Below are positions 41,383 to 50,527 of a stretch of DNA of 64,000 nt, piece by piece. Source of the DNA: Candidatus Uhrbacteria bacterium (lineage in GTDB: Bacteria > Patescibacteriota > Patescibacteriia > 2-12-FULL-60-25). Within the stretch, counting starts at the first letter, position 1; every line of letters begins with the position of its first letter. The DNA is taken from the NCBI GenBank assembly GCA_021413945.1, contig JAIOPK010000006.1, positions 124,001 to 188,000 of the forward strand, read 5' to 3'. A program made the position numbers and the translations under genes. The notes under the pieces were generated by a model. It did not search any database and was not told the DNA's origin. It saw nothing but the letters and a program-made list of their open reading frames with translations.

Positions 41383-41532
41383 TTACAGAATCTTTTCTCC
41401 TCGAATCACTCTGACGAGTACAACGATGATGGCAATGACAAGAAGGATGTGGATGAAGCCGCCGAGCGTATAGGATGTCACGATACCGAGCAGCCACAGG
41501 ATGATGAGAATGACGGCGATGGTCCAAAGCAT
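41383..41532 (-). CDS. Lmo0937/DUF5670-type 49-aa membrane protein
   Basis: A short gene (49 aa) starting MLWTIAVILIILWLLGIVTS and continuing YTLGGFIHILLVIAIIVVLV. This is the well-conserved Lmo0937-family two-helix peptide: near-identical sequences occur across unrelated bacteria. Function is unknown; it is often linked to stress. Converges with the DoxX gene and has no SD. Confidence 0.9.
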   Translation of the reverse strand: MLWTIAVILIILWLLGIVTSYTLGGFIHILLVIAIIVVLVRVIRGEKIL

Positions 41533-41622
41533 ATAATAAATTTGTTAGAGTAAGGCTTGTATTTACTATGGGCTCGTAAGTACGAAGCGTCAATTCGATC
41601 GTAACGTTCGGAAAGGGCTTGG

Positions 41623-41976
41623 CTAGCTTGCTTTCTTAAACGTGATTCTAAAGATCGGTTCGTACTTCACGTCGTTTTCGTCCGTAAGATCGAGGGCTTG
41701 GCCTTTCATGAGCATGGTGAGGGAGAGATCGGTAAGCAAAACCTCGTCGGTTTTTACGTCGAGCGTTAAGCGTTCGAGTTGTTCGAGCTCGGATCCAAAA
41801 TCGCTCCAGAGCTCCTGTTTCAATTGGATTTTTTTTACGTTGAGCTTTCGTAGTTCCTCTAAAACCTCCTGATATGATTTGGATCCGGCAAGGACATCCT
41901 TGAAAATGACATTTACTTTTTTCTTCTCATCTTTTTTGGCACGGATGCGGGCGTGGATTTCTTGGAGATCGGGCAT
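41623..41976 (-). CDS. Hypothetical protein with coiled coil
   Basis: 117 aa from MPDLQEIHARIRAKKDEKKK. The first half is a helical coiled-coil-like segment (SYQEVLEELRKLNVKKIQLK); the second half is beta-like (LTLDVKTDEVLLTDLSLTML). No family recognised. TATACT lies 20 nt upstream of the ATG. Single gene. Confidence 0.65.
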   Translation of the reverse strand: MPDLQEIHARIRAKKDEKKKVNVIFKDVLAGSKSYQEVLEELRKLNVKKIQLKQELWSDFGSELEQLERLTLDVKTDEVLLTDLSLTMLMKGQALDLTDENDVKYEPIFRITFKKAS

Positions 41977-42030
41977 AGATGATAATTGTGTGGGGAAGTA
42001 TAGCATCTTATGCGAGAATGCGATGTATGA

Positions 42031-42055
42031 AAAGACCCCTCGTCGAGGGGTCTTT
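42031..42055 (-). terminator. Terminator of the collagen-like protein gene
   Basis: 11-bp stem AAAGACCCCTC / GAGGGGTCTTT with GTC loop, with T-tracts both ways. It lies 25 nt beyond the stop of the 42081 gene. Confidence 0.88.
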
Positions 42056-42080
42056 TTGTTTCTTGTCCGAGCTTGTTCTA

Positions 42081-43934
42081 TTAGATTGAATCGCCCGTTC
42101 GAATGATATGTAGAATGACGGAGGGGGAGTCGGGAGAGATCGGGTCGGTTATGCCTGTAATTGTATGCAAGCCTGCACCTGACACGCTTGAGGATTGCAT
42201 TATTTCAAGATAGTCACCCGCTACAACATCGATGACATTCACAACCGTTTTTACGGTGTATCCATTTTGTACGGTTGAGACTCTCGCGGTGAGAGGGATA
42301 TCGATACCATTTTTTCGTATCCAATTATTGAATACGCCGCCTCCGGAAAGCTGTAATACGCCGGTTATGCGGTATCTACCGGTTACGGTGATGTAGATGC
42401 GCGAAGGATCTACCGTCGTCGAGTGGTCGACCAAGTACAGTGCCGCATTTGTGTTAAACGTAATTGGCTGTGCTACGTTTATATCCGCTACGTGTTGTTC
42501 GGTCGTGTCTCGTGAGGTTGCATGCGGAGTAGCGCCTTCGCCGACTCCTCCCGCTCCGGTTGCTCCGGTAGACCCCTGTGTTCCTTGACCACCTTGAATG
42601 CCGGTTTCCCCTGTAATGCCAGTAGTCCCGGTCGCGCCTTGCTCGCCGGCGATACCTTGAGCTCCCGTTGCCCCCAATTGGCCTAGGATTCCTTGAATAC
42701 CTTGGATGCCCTGAATACCAATCGGGCCGCGTAAGCCGACCAAGCCCGGTGCACAGTCAGGTTTTGTGATGAAGCTGCGCTTGTTTTTGTGTGCAAGAGA
42801 ATTACCGGCGGTGCTTCTTACGCCATCGGACGCGGCCATGCTGTAGGTGAAATCTCCCTCCAAAGGAAGGGTGGGCGTCATGATGAGGACGTGCGCGTGA
42901 TCGCTGGAAGTCTTATCAAATATTCCTGTTGCCTTGATGCCGATGCTTTTTTGCCAGGCGATTAATGCCGCCTTGGTACCGTTCCCAAAGTTTTGGGTCG
43001 GAACCGTGCGCGAGAAGTAGCCGAGAGCATGCAAAAATACTTGGAGTTTTTTTACGTCTTCCCCCTTACTGCCTACGGCAAGATTCGCTCTGACGCCTTC
43101 AAGATGCAAATAGGCGTATTGGCTTTGAACAAAAAGTCCTTCTTGGTCGAGCAAGCTGATATTGCTTGGCGTAAGTGTCGAGGGGTCTACGTGAGCGGTA
43201 AAGGTGACTGCCGCGGCGGTGTTGTCCGACGTGCAGGTCGGACCTCCGGAGATGTTGATCGGGTTAAATTTGACGTCAAATACTTCGCCGACGGGTGACG
43301 TTGTTACCGCTGTCGGTTGACTTGTACCGCACGGTCCCGTCGTGAAATACCAACCAACGGCGTTTGTAAACGCATTTCCCGAAGCGTCGCGCGCACCTGT
43401 TGTGACGGCGCCAATGTATTTGGTGCTGGGTAAGAGGGGACTGGTCGACGTGAAAATAGCCACGCCGAATTGCGCTCTGGAAGCCGGTCCAAATACGCCT
43501 GTTGCATCGATTCCCGACGCTTTTTGCCAAGCAACGACGGCTGCCTTTGTTTGATAGCCAAAGTAGCCGTTTGGTGTCGCGACGCCCAGCAATCCACCGT
43601 CGATGAGGAGCTGCTGTAAGCGAGTGACATCGTCTCCACTGCTGCCGAGCGAGAGATCGCGTGTGATGGTTGAGGCGTTCTCGTATCTAACGTTACCTGC
43701 GACGCGTCCGTTTGGTCCTGTGACGGTCAGACTCTCGGTATTGATGGAAAACGGGTCCATCGCTTCATTGAAGACGGCGGCGATTTTTGTCGCTTGGTTG
43801 ACGCAGGTTTTTGCGTTGGAAGGGCCGGCCGCGACAAGCTTGGGAGGCGTGATGTCTGTTGCCGCTGATACGGGCAGGGCACCTATTGAGGAGCCAAGCA
43901 GGATACAGAAAATGAGCGAGGCTAAGGTTTTCAT
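42081..43934 (-). CDS. Surface protein: Ig-like, PG-binding, collagen-like, BclA-like end
   Basis: 617 aa from [20 protein letters not shown], signal peptide. Layout: Big_5-type Ig-like domain 1 (about 28-205) with a peptidoglycan-binding-1 module ([20 protein letters not shown] to GPASRAQF, about 89-155) inside it; Ig-like domain 2 (about 215-390) with a second PG module ([20 protein letters not shown]) at the same place; a collagen-like Gly-X-Y stretch (about 396-465, [20 protein letters not shown]); and a beta-rich C-terminal domain of about 150 aa like the trimeric BclA/C1q heads. Likely a wall-bound trimeric filament. Confidence 0.85.
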   Translation of the reverse strand: MKTLASLIFCILLGSSIGALPVSAATDITPPKLVAAGPSNAKTCVNQATKIAAVFNEAMDPFSINTESLTVTGPNGRVAGNVRYENASTITRDLSLGSSGDDVTRLQQLLIDGGLLGVATPNGYFGYQTKAAVVAWQKASGIDATGVFGPASRAQFGVAIFTSTSPLLPSTKYIGAVTTGARDASGNAFTNAVGWYFTTGPCGTSQPTAVTTSPVGEVFDVKFNPINISGGPTCTSDNTAAAVTFTAHVDPSTLTPSNISLLDQEGLFVQSQYAYLHLEGVRANLAVGSKGEDVKKLQVFLHALGYFSRTVPTQNFGNGTKAALIAWQKSIGIKATGIFDKTSSDHAHVLIMTPTLPLEGDFTYSMAASDGVRSTAGNSLAHKNKRSFITKPDCAPGLVGLRGPIGIQGIQGIQGILGQLGATGAQGIAGEQGATGTTGITGETGIQGGQGTQGSTGATGAGGVGEGATPHATSRDTTEQHVADINVAQPITFNTNAALYLVDHSTTVDPSRIYITVTGRYRITGVLQLSGGGVFNNWIRKNGIDIPLTARVSTVQNGYTVKTVVNVIDVVAGDYLEIMQSSSVSGAGLHTITGITDPISPDSPSVILHIIRTGDSI

Positions 43935-43985
43935 AGTAGATACGATGAATGATAGCATAGGGTAATAAAATATGGTTAAAATAAT

Positions 43986-44017
43986 AAGAAAGACCCCCGA
44001 TGTCGGGGGTCTTTCTT
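43986..44017 (-). terminator. Terminator of the 44051 gene
   Basis: 15-bp perfect stem AAGAAAGACCCCCGA / TCGGGGGTCTTTCTT with loop TG. Almost identical to the hairpin at 44706-44735, indicating duplication together with the gene. Confidence 0.92.
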
Positions 44018-44050
44018 TGCTAGGATAAAGCCTGTGTATTCAATAGTATT

Positions 44051-44614
44051 TTAGTTTTTTGTGACCATGATGTAAAAGTCGACGGAACCCGCTGAAAGTG
44101 AAGAGATGTTTGTCGGTTGCGAAGACGCATCTTGACCGCAGATGTAAGCAACCACATCCCAAGTCGCGTTTTCATCATAGAAGGCGATTTCATCGCTGTT
44201 TGGTCTATGATTTTCAATGTAGGTTGTATCCATCAGATCCGGATTGGGTGTCGCGATGTCTCCGGATGATATTTGTACGCCGCTTTGTTCCGCACGAACA
44301 GCGCGTACGCCGATTTGAGAGACGCCATTACCGCTAAACGCTACGTTTGTCTTTGTAACAATCGAGTCAATTTGTCCGGCTGTCGGAACCGTATACAGCA
44401 CGACACGTTTGGCAAGCCCGCCGCACGTATTGTTTGGGTCGTTCGTGTTTGCGGCAGCAGCGACTTCCGTCGAACTAACACGGATTCGACTCATCTGAAC
44501 GGAGCGGCTCGTTACGGTTTCCGATACGGCATACGCCGTGTAGATTCCGGAGAATGAGATGACCGCGGCTGCTAGGGACAAGACGGAAGGGATTACCAGT
44601 CGGTTGTTTGGCAT
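44051..44614 (-). CDS. Secreted protein, paralog A
   Basis: 187 aa with a signal/anchor helix (VIPSVLSLAAAVISFSGIYT). The mature part is beta-rich and holds two Cys (NNTCGGLAKRV and VVAYICGQDAS) likely joined in a disulfide, with QIGVRAVRAEQSGVQISSGD in the middle. Family unknown. About half of the residues match paralog B at 44755. TACAAT lies 8 nt before the ATG. Confidence 0.75.
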   Translation of the reverse strand: MPNNRLVIPSVLSLAAAVISFSGIYTAYAVSETVTSRSVQMSRIRVSSTEVAAAANTNDPNNTCGGLAKRVVLYTVPTAGQIDSIVTKTNVAFSGNGVSQIGVRAVRAEQSGVQISSGDIATPNPDLMDTTYIENHRPNSDEIAFYDENATWDVVAYICGQDASSQPTNISSLSAGSVDFYIMVTKN

Positions 44615-44705
44615 AAAGGGCGATTGTAAATGAATAGTCCACGCAAGAATTACTATAACACATTATTTGATTAAAAATGTGTATAAGTGGTAGCTTTTTA
44701 CATAG

Positions 44706-44735
44706 AGAAAGACCCCCGGTGTCGGGGGTCTTTCT
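44706..44735 (-). terminator. Terminator of the 44755 gene
   Basis: 13-bp stem AGAAAGACCCCCG / CGGGGGTCTTTCT with a 4-nt loop; a near copy of 43986-44017. Confidence 0.92.
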
Positions 44736-44754
44736 TGAATCGGTTTAATGATTC

Positions 44755-45315
44755 TTATCTTGTCATCATGATGTAGAAATCCGCGGCACCTGCTGCGAGA
44801 CCGCTGATATCCGTCGGTTCTGACGAGGCATTTTGTCCGCAAATGTAGGCGACGACATCCCACGGGTCGGCTTCGTCATAGAAGGCGACTTCTCCTGTGT
44901 TTGCATTCCGATTTTCAATGTATTCTGTGTCGACTAAGTCCGGGTTAGGAACGGCGATATCTCCGTTGGAAACCACGACTCCGCCTTGTTCCGCGCGAAC
45001 AGCGCGTACGCCGATCTGCCCAAAGCCCGTACCGGTAAAGGCTGTTCTTACCTTGGTTACGATGGAATTGACTTCACCGCCTGGGGCAACCGTCGTCACA
45101 ACGACGCGCTTAGCAAAGCCTCCGCAGGAGTTACCAGGGTCGGTTACGTTTGGTAGTACACGGACATCTGTGGCATTGACGCGGATTCTGGTCATCTGCA
45201 CAGCTCGGCTGATGAGGGTTTCCGAGACGGCGTCTACGGAGTTCACACCGGAGACGATGATGAGCGCGGCGGCGAGGAGATACATCGCCGGAACAGAGAG
45301 TTGGATTTTCTGCAT
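44755..45315 (-). CDS. Secreted protein, paralog B
   Basis: 186 aa from MQKIQLSVPAMYLLAAALII. Same architecture as paralog A: signal/anchor helix, conserved SETLISRAVQMTRIRVNATD after it, Cys in NSCGGFAKRV and YICGQNAS, and IGVRAVRAEQGGVVVSNGDI. DNA identity is high in the central stretch (for example CGAACAGCGCGTACGCCGAT in both on the plus strand). Tandem duplication within the surface island. Confidence 0.75.
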   Translation of the reverse strand: MQKIQLSVPAMYLLAAALIIVSGVNSVDAVSETLISRAVQMTRIRVNATDVRVLPNVTDPGNSCGGFAKRVVVTTVAPGGEVNSIVTKVRTAFTGTGFGQIGVRAVRAEQGGVVVSNGDIAVPNPDLVDTEYIENRNANTGEVAFYDEADPWDVVAYICGQNASSEPTDISGLAAGAADFYIMMTR

Positions 45316-45434
45316 AGAAGCCAAAGAACTATAATTAGTTAAAATCGAATTAAATTATAACATACTTGTCAAGATTCCTTGTGTATAACTGGTCCGCCGT
45401 TCCTTTGTCGCGTATTTTTTGATACGTTTGTCGG

Positions 45435-46052
45435 ATGTACGGCTTGACGAGATCAGAGTTGTTACTGTTGCGACGACTGGATACTCCGAGGAAAGTCCAG
45501 GACTATTTGGACTCTCTGTCCCAAAATCACGAACCTAAGGGCGATACCTGCTATTCGCCTCGCACGGTCATGCGTGAGAAACGTGCGCATTGCATTGAGG
45601 GGGCGATGCTGGCCGCACTCGCATTCCGTTTACAAGGGCAGAAGCCGCTCATCCTCGACTTGGAGAGCACGCGACATGATTTTGATCATGTGATCGCTTT
45701 ATTCAAACAGCATGGCTGTTGGGGAGCGGTTTCAAAGACCAATCATGCGGTTCTGCGTTATCGGGAACCGGTCTATAAGACGATTCGCGAGCTGGTTTTG
45801 TCCTATTTTCATGAGTATTTTGATAAAAACGGTTTCAAGACGCTTCGTCGATACTCGAGACCGGTAGATCTTTCGCGATTTGATAAACAAAACTGGATGA
45901 CCAATGAAAAGCATAACTGGTTTGTGGCGCAGCATCTTGTAGAAGTCGATCATGTTTCGCTGCTGACACGCCCGCAAATAGCGACGCTTCGTAAGGCGGA
46001 TCCGATCGAGATCAGGGTCGGGGAGATTGTTGAGTGGAGATCGGGCAGATGA
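45435..46052 (+). CDS. Transglutaminase-like (papain-fold) protein
   Basis: 205 aa with no signal peptide. REKRAHCIEGAMLAALAFRL places a Cys at the start of a helix as in transglutaminase-like enzymes, HDFDHVIALFKQHG gives the His strand, and SKTNHAVLRYREPVYK may supply the third residue. The Cys-His pattern supports a papain-like catalytic fold; protease, amidase or transglutaminase activity cannot be told apart. It lies between secreted protein paralogs and the giant FN3 protein. Confidence 0.7.
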   Translation: MYGLTRSELLLLRRLDTPRKVQDYLDSLSQNHEPKGDTCYSPRTVMREKRAHCIEGAMLAALAFRLQGQKPLILDLESTRHDFDHVIALFKQHGCWGAVSKTNHAVLRYREPVYKTIRELVLSYFHEYFDKNGFKTLRRYSRPVDLSRFDKQNWMTNEKHNWFVAQHLVEVDHVSLLTRPQIATLRKADPIEIRVGEIVEWRSGR

Positions 46053-46091
46053 TGACTCGATATGGTAGTATCTGTTTTGTAGCATTCTTTT

Positions 46092-49000
46092 ATGAAGCGT
46101 TTGAACGAGCAGAAGCCCGAACGCGAGGGGCGTTCATTTTTTGAGTTGTGGCCGATGGTACCCATCGTCATGATTCTTCTGGCGGTAACATGGATCTCCG
46201 GCGTCTATTTTGTTCAAGCCGCAACGCTTGTTCAGTCGGCAGAAGGAACAAAGCTATCCAACCAAGGAACCCCGACATCGGTCACGGCGACGTTTACTTC
46301 CGCGGCGGTTGCGGGGCGTATGCTGATTGCGGTTGTCGGAACGAACGGCTACACGACCATCACGGGCCCCTCGGGCTGGTCGACCGCGATTAATCAGGCG
46401 GGAACAGCAAGTCAGGGAATATTTTATAAGCGCGCCGCAGGAGGGGAGACGGCGGTCACGGCGACGGTTTCATCCAATCCGGGTTCCGTAGGCATGCATA
46501 TCTATGAATATTCCGGCGCGACGACATTCGAGGCCGCCGGTTCGAGTTTTGGCACCAGTACGACACCGGGCTCGGGTTCGGTCGTAACGTCACAAGCTAA
46601 TGAGCTCGTATTTGCGGCATTTGTCATACGCGCTAACACGAACTATACGGACACATCTTGGAATAACGGCGGTGAAGGATTTGCCGAGCGCCGGGATTTC
46701 TCGACGTCCGGAGCAGGCAGGTTAGCCACATATGGGGGCGGTGATAATCTCGCAAATACCGCCGGTTCTAAGAGTGTGACGGTTGCGGCCGGGTCATCGG
46801 CTGGGTGGCGGGGACAAGTCGTTAGATTTACAAACGATACGACCGCGCCTGCCGCCGTTTCAAACCTCGCGGCGGCGAGTCCGACCGTTTCGTCGACCCG
46901 TCTTACGTGGACTTCTCCCGGTGACGACGGAAGTTCGGGTACGGCTTCGTCATATGATATCCGTTATTCGACGTCGCTTATTACGGATGCAAATTTCGGT
47001 TCCGCTACGCAGGTTGCCGGAGAGCCAACGCCCGTTGTTGCCGGCACGAGCCAGTCGATGACGGTTTCCGGACTGTCGGCAAATACAACCTATTATTTTG
47101 CGATGAAGGCTGCAGATGAAGTGCCAAATTGGTCGGGATTATCGAATGTTCCCAGCCGGTCCACGCTGGCAACGACGGATTCCACGCCGCCCGATGCCGT
47201 CAGTAATCTTGCGTTGTCGAATCCGACTCTTTCAAGTATCGATCTTGCTTGGACCGCACCGGGCGACGATGACGGCACCGGCACGGCCGAGTCCTATGAT
47301 GTGCGTTATTCCATGTCGCCCATTACTTCCGATGCCGATTTTGCCGCCGCGAGCGAGGCGAGCGGAGAACCGACGCCGAGCTTGGCGGGAACACCCGAAA
47401 CGATGACGGTTACAGGTCTCTCGCCAAACACGAATTATTATTTTGCGATCAAGACCTCGGATGAAGTGCCGAACATTTCCGATCTTTCCAACACTCCAAA
47501 TTTGTCGACGCTTGCCGCCCCCGATGCCATTCCGCCAGATCCGGTCGACGATCTCGCCGCGTCCAATCCGGCGCTTACCAGTATCGACCTTACGTGGACG
47601 GCGACGGGCGATGACGGGGTCACGGGGACGGCCAGTGCCTACGATATCCGCTACTCGACTTCACCGATCCTCTCGGATAGCGATTTTGCCGCCGCGACGC
47701 CGGTTGTCGGCGAACCTGTTCCCGCCGGCGCCGGCGCCGGCCAGTCGATGACCGTGTCGGGGCTCGTATCGAATAGACATTATTATTTTGTGATGGTTGT
47801 CGCGGATGAATCGCTCAATGTTTCCGATCGTTCCAATACGGCGGAGCTATCAACGCTAGCAGCCGCCGATACGATCGCTCCCGCCGCAATCACGGATCTC
47901 ACCTTGTCCAACCCTACGCCATTCAGTATCGATCTTGCATGGACCGCACCGGGCGACGACGGCGATACCGGTACGGCCGCTTTCTACGATGTCCATTACT
48001 CGACGTCGCCGATCGTCAGTGATGCCGATTTTGACTCGGCACATCACGCTTCGGGTGAGCCGGTACCCGGATCTGCCGGAACCCCGCAGTCGATGACCGT
48101 GACGGGGCTGGATGCAAATACACGCTATTACTTTATCGTCCGTACTTCCGACGAGGCGCCCAATGAATCGGCGCTTTCCAATAATCCGCATCTCTCCACG
48201 CTCGTCTCACCGGATACGACTCCTCCTGCGGCGGTGGCCAATCTTTCCCTTACCGGACCGAGTGCATCCGGTATGACGGTGTCTTGGATGGCCCCGGGCG
48301 ATGACGGAACGATCGGACAAGCGTCGCTCTATGACATTCGCTACTCGACGTCGCCGATTTCGTCGGACGGAGATTTTAACGCGGCCGTGCTCGTGGATGG
48401 CGAGCCTTTGCCCCAGACGGCCGGAGCCGCCCAGTCCATGGTTGTTTCAGGCCTTTCTTCCAACACGTACTATTATTTCGCGATGAAGACGAAGGACGAT
48501 GTTCCGAATACGTCGGGCCTTTCTAATGTCCCCGGGCTCTCCACGCTTTCCGCGGCTCCTGGCGGGGAGCCGGATACGGTTCCCGAGGAAGTTCATGTAC
48601 TCTTTTTTCCCGAAGTCTGTACGACAGACCCGCATGTGAAACTGCTGGTACATGCGCACAATGCAACGGCGGTCAGGTTTGGTACTACGGCGGATCTGGA
48701 AGGCGTGGCTTGGCAGGACTATTCTGTCGGTATGGATCGGACCGCCGTATATCCTTGGACGCTTTCCGGAGAGGACGGTCCAAAGATAGCGTATGTAGGT
48801 TTCAGGAGTTTGGCGGGAGTCGAGTCGGAAGTGGAGAGCGTCTCCATTCTTCTCGACCGTACGACGAATTGCCACGCGGCAGAAGGACATGAACATATCG
48901 TGGTCGATGGAGAGATTGAAGCCGTAGAAAGCAGTCCCGCTTGTCTTGCGGATTTTATCCATGCCGAAATCGAACCGTATCTCGTCGATCGGAACGGCAA

Positions 49001-50498
49001 GTCGATCGGCTGGCAAGACGAGTCCGTCGTTCATGTGACGCGTTTGTCCGAGATTGAGGTTCAATATGCGTTCGAGGTTACGGGTAATGCCACGTTTGAC
49101 GACATCGTTGTCCATGTCGAGCGGTTTGGCCGACAGACTACGGTTCATCTTGATAGCGCGATTCGCACCGATGACTATCGCGTCCATCTCCGCATCGATG
49201 CCGCCGACCGCAAGACGCTCATGGATGAAATGGTTTGGGATTTATCGAATGGGAAAGATTTCGAGGCCAAGTCAATCAACCTAGAGACGTATCCCGAACT
49301 TTGCGAGTCAAGCCTGGTGCCCCATGCTCACTTCCTGGACCTGTTCAAGAGTCCGACTTCGGATGTTTATTTTATGGGCGGCGACGGCAAACGTCATGCA
49401 TTTCCGAGCCAGGCCGTCTTTGACAGCTGGTTTCCGAATGGAGCAGACATTACGATCGTTCCTCGCTATCAGCTTGCTGATATTCCGCTCGGTGAAAATG
49501 TTACATTCCGACCCGGTACGTTGGTGCGTATTATCGACGGAGTTCGATACTATGTCGTGGATTTTGGAAAACGACTGCGTTTCATTGCGAGCGATATCCT
49601 GCTTCCGTTCATTTTTGGCAATACATGGCAGGCATCGGTTCGGCTTCTCGATCTCGCTATTGCCGGCGACTATACATTCGGGACGTCCATAGAGGTAACA
49701 CAGGATTTACAGACGATTCTTGATCGCAGTGCCACATCGAGCATCGATATGCTGGCCCCGGTCGGACAACTCCAGAGTGAAACGGTCTTGGGCAATGTCA
49801 TCGACGGAAGAATCGTTGTGGAGGGCGAGCCCTATACCAAGGGCAGTGCGGAGATTCGATTCAAGATTCTTGCAAAAGATGGGCACGCTTTCTCGTCCGC
49901 CGATCTTCAGGGTGCGCATGGAGCCGCCGTACATCTTATTATAGCGCGCGACGATATGTCTGTTCTCCAGCACTTGCATCCGATAGAACATGACGGCGTT
50001 TGGAGCGTGTCGACCGTCATCCCTTCCGATGGAAGGTACTACGCGTATGCGGACATCGTGCCCGTGGGCGAACCGGCGATTATCCTCCGTGCCCCTTTAT
50101 TGGTCGGTGAGGACTTACTTCCAGGTGAAGCGTTTCCCGAACCGACTCCGATGTTGTCCGTCGCGGATGGCGATTATCGGGTCACGATGTCGCCCTTGAA
50201 GCTTGTTGCCGGCAAATCCTTACCTGTTACGTTCACGGTAACAAAAGACGGCAAGCCATTTGACGATGTACGAGCTAATCATGGAGAGGAGGGACACTTG
50301 GTTATATTGAAACAGCACGAACCTAACTTCTACGTTCACACGCATCCTGACGAGAAGGTTTCGGCAAATCAGGGCGAACTCCAATTCCATCTGCTTTTCC
50401 CAACGCCCGGTAGATATACAAACTTTCTTTTGCTTGATTTGGGAGGAAAAATTCACACAGTTTCCATAACGACGGAGATATCAGAATCAAGGCCATAA
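46092..50498 (+). CDS. Giant surface protein with five FN3 repeats
   Basis: 1468 aa. A membrane helix at residues 17-36 (MVPIVMILLAVTWISGVYFV) is followed by a jelly-roll-like domain (about 40-245), then five FN3-type repeats of about 114 aa (about 248-820), each with the sequence W-x-x-x-GDDG, RYSTSPI and STL. A beta-rich region of about 260 aa follows (KLLVHAHNATAVRFGTTADL), then the DGKRHAFP domain (about 1082-1200) and two tandem His-rich beta domains (about 1250-1460: HLIIARDDMSVLQHLHPIEH; HLVILKQHEPNFYVHTHPDE). Likely an adhesin or matrix protein; the His-rich end may bind metal. Confidence 0.88.
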   Translation: MKRLNEQKPEREGRSFFELWPMVPIVMILLAVTWISGVYFVQAATLVQSAEGTKLSNQGTPTSVTATFTSAAVAGRMLIAVVGTNGYTTITGPSGWSTAINQAGTASQGIFYKRAAGGETAVTATVSSNPGSVGMHIYEYSGATTFEAAGSSFGTSTTPGSGSVVTSQANELVFAAFVIRANTNYTDTSWNNGGEGFAERRDFSTSGAGRLATYGGGDNLANTAGSKSVTVAAGSSAGWRGQVVRFTNDTTAPAAVSNLAAASPTVSSTRLTWTSPGDDGSSGTASSYDIRYSTSLITDANFGSATQVAGEPTPVVAGTSQSMTVSGLSANTTYYFAMKAADEVPNWSGLSNVPSRSTLATTDSTPPDAVSNLALSNPTLSSIDLAWTAPGDDDGTGTAESYDVRYSMSPITSDADFAAASEASGEPTPSLAGTPETMTVTGLSPNTNYYFAIKTSDEVPNISDLSNTPNLSTLAAPDAIPPDPVDDLAASNPALTSIDLTWTATGDDGVTGTASAYDIRYSTSPILSDSDFAAATPVVGEPVPAGAGAGQSMTVSGLVSNRHYYFVMVVADESLNVSDRSNTAELSTLAAADTIAPAAITDLTLSNPTPFSIDLAWTAPGDDGDTGTAAFYDVHYSTSPIVSDADFDSAHHASGEPVPGSAGTPQSMTVTGLDANTRYYFIVRTSDEAPNESALSNNPHLSTLVSPDTTPPAAVANLSLTGPSASGMTVSWMAPGDDGTIGQASLYDIRYSTSPISSDGDFNAAVLVDGEPLPQTAGAAQSMVVSGLSSNTYYYFAMKTKDDVPNTSGLSNVPGLSTLSAAPGGEPDTVPEEVHVLFFPEVCTTDPHVKLLVHAHNATAVRFGTTADLEGVAWQDYSVGMDRTAVYPWTLSGEDGPKIAYVGFRSLAGVESEVESVSILLDRTTNCHAAEGHEHIVVDGEIEAVESSPACLADFIHAEIEPYLVDRNGKSIGWQDESVVHVTRLSEIEVQYAFEVTGNATFDDIVVHVERFGRQTTVHLDSAIRTDDYRVHLRIDAADRKTLMDEMVWDLSNGKDFEAKSINLETYPELCESSLVPHAHFLDLFKSPTSDVYFMGGDGKRHAFPSQAVFDSWFPNGADITIVPRYQLADIPLGENVTFRPGTLVRIIDGVRYYVVDFGKRLRFIASDILLPFIFGNTWQASVRLLDLAIAGDYTFGTSIEVTQDLQTILDRSATSSIDMLAPVGQLQSETVLGNVIDGRIVVEGEPYTKGSAEIRFKILAKDGHAFSSADLQGAHGAAVHLIIARDDMSVLQHLHPIEHDGVWSVSTVIPSDGRYYAYADIVPVGEPAIILRAPLLVGEDLLPGEAFPEPTPMLSVADGDYRVTMSPLKLVAGKSLPVTFTVTKDGKPFDDVRANHGEEGHLVILKQHEPNFYVHTHPDEKVSANQGELQFHLLFPTPGRYTNFLLLDLGGKIHTVSITTEISESRP

Positions 50499-50515
50499 GT
50501 TACCGTTCGGCGTGT

Positions 50516-50521
50516 TATAAT
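50516..50521 (+). promoter_or_regulatory. -10 of the beta-helix protein gene
   Basis: Consensus TATAAT 6 nt before the ATG; the -35 is weak (CCATAA at 17 nt). The best -10 hexamer among the leaderless examples. Confidence 0.7.
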
Positions 50522-50527
50522 AAGCTC

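Noticed and set aside
41288-41593. 101-codon minus frame over the DoxX 3' end and the 49-aa gene
   Set aside because: It is another frame of the region; the 49-aa Lmo0937-type frame is the conserved one.
42540-42750. Short-period repeat taken for a DNA minisatellite
   Set aside because: It encodes the Gly-X-Y collagen-like segment of a continuous reading frame.
46836-48550. Regular repeats resembling a CRISPR array
   Set aside because: The period is about 340 bp and the repeats are in-frame FN3 coding units, not short repeats with unique spacers. No cas gene is present.
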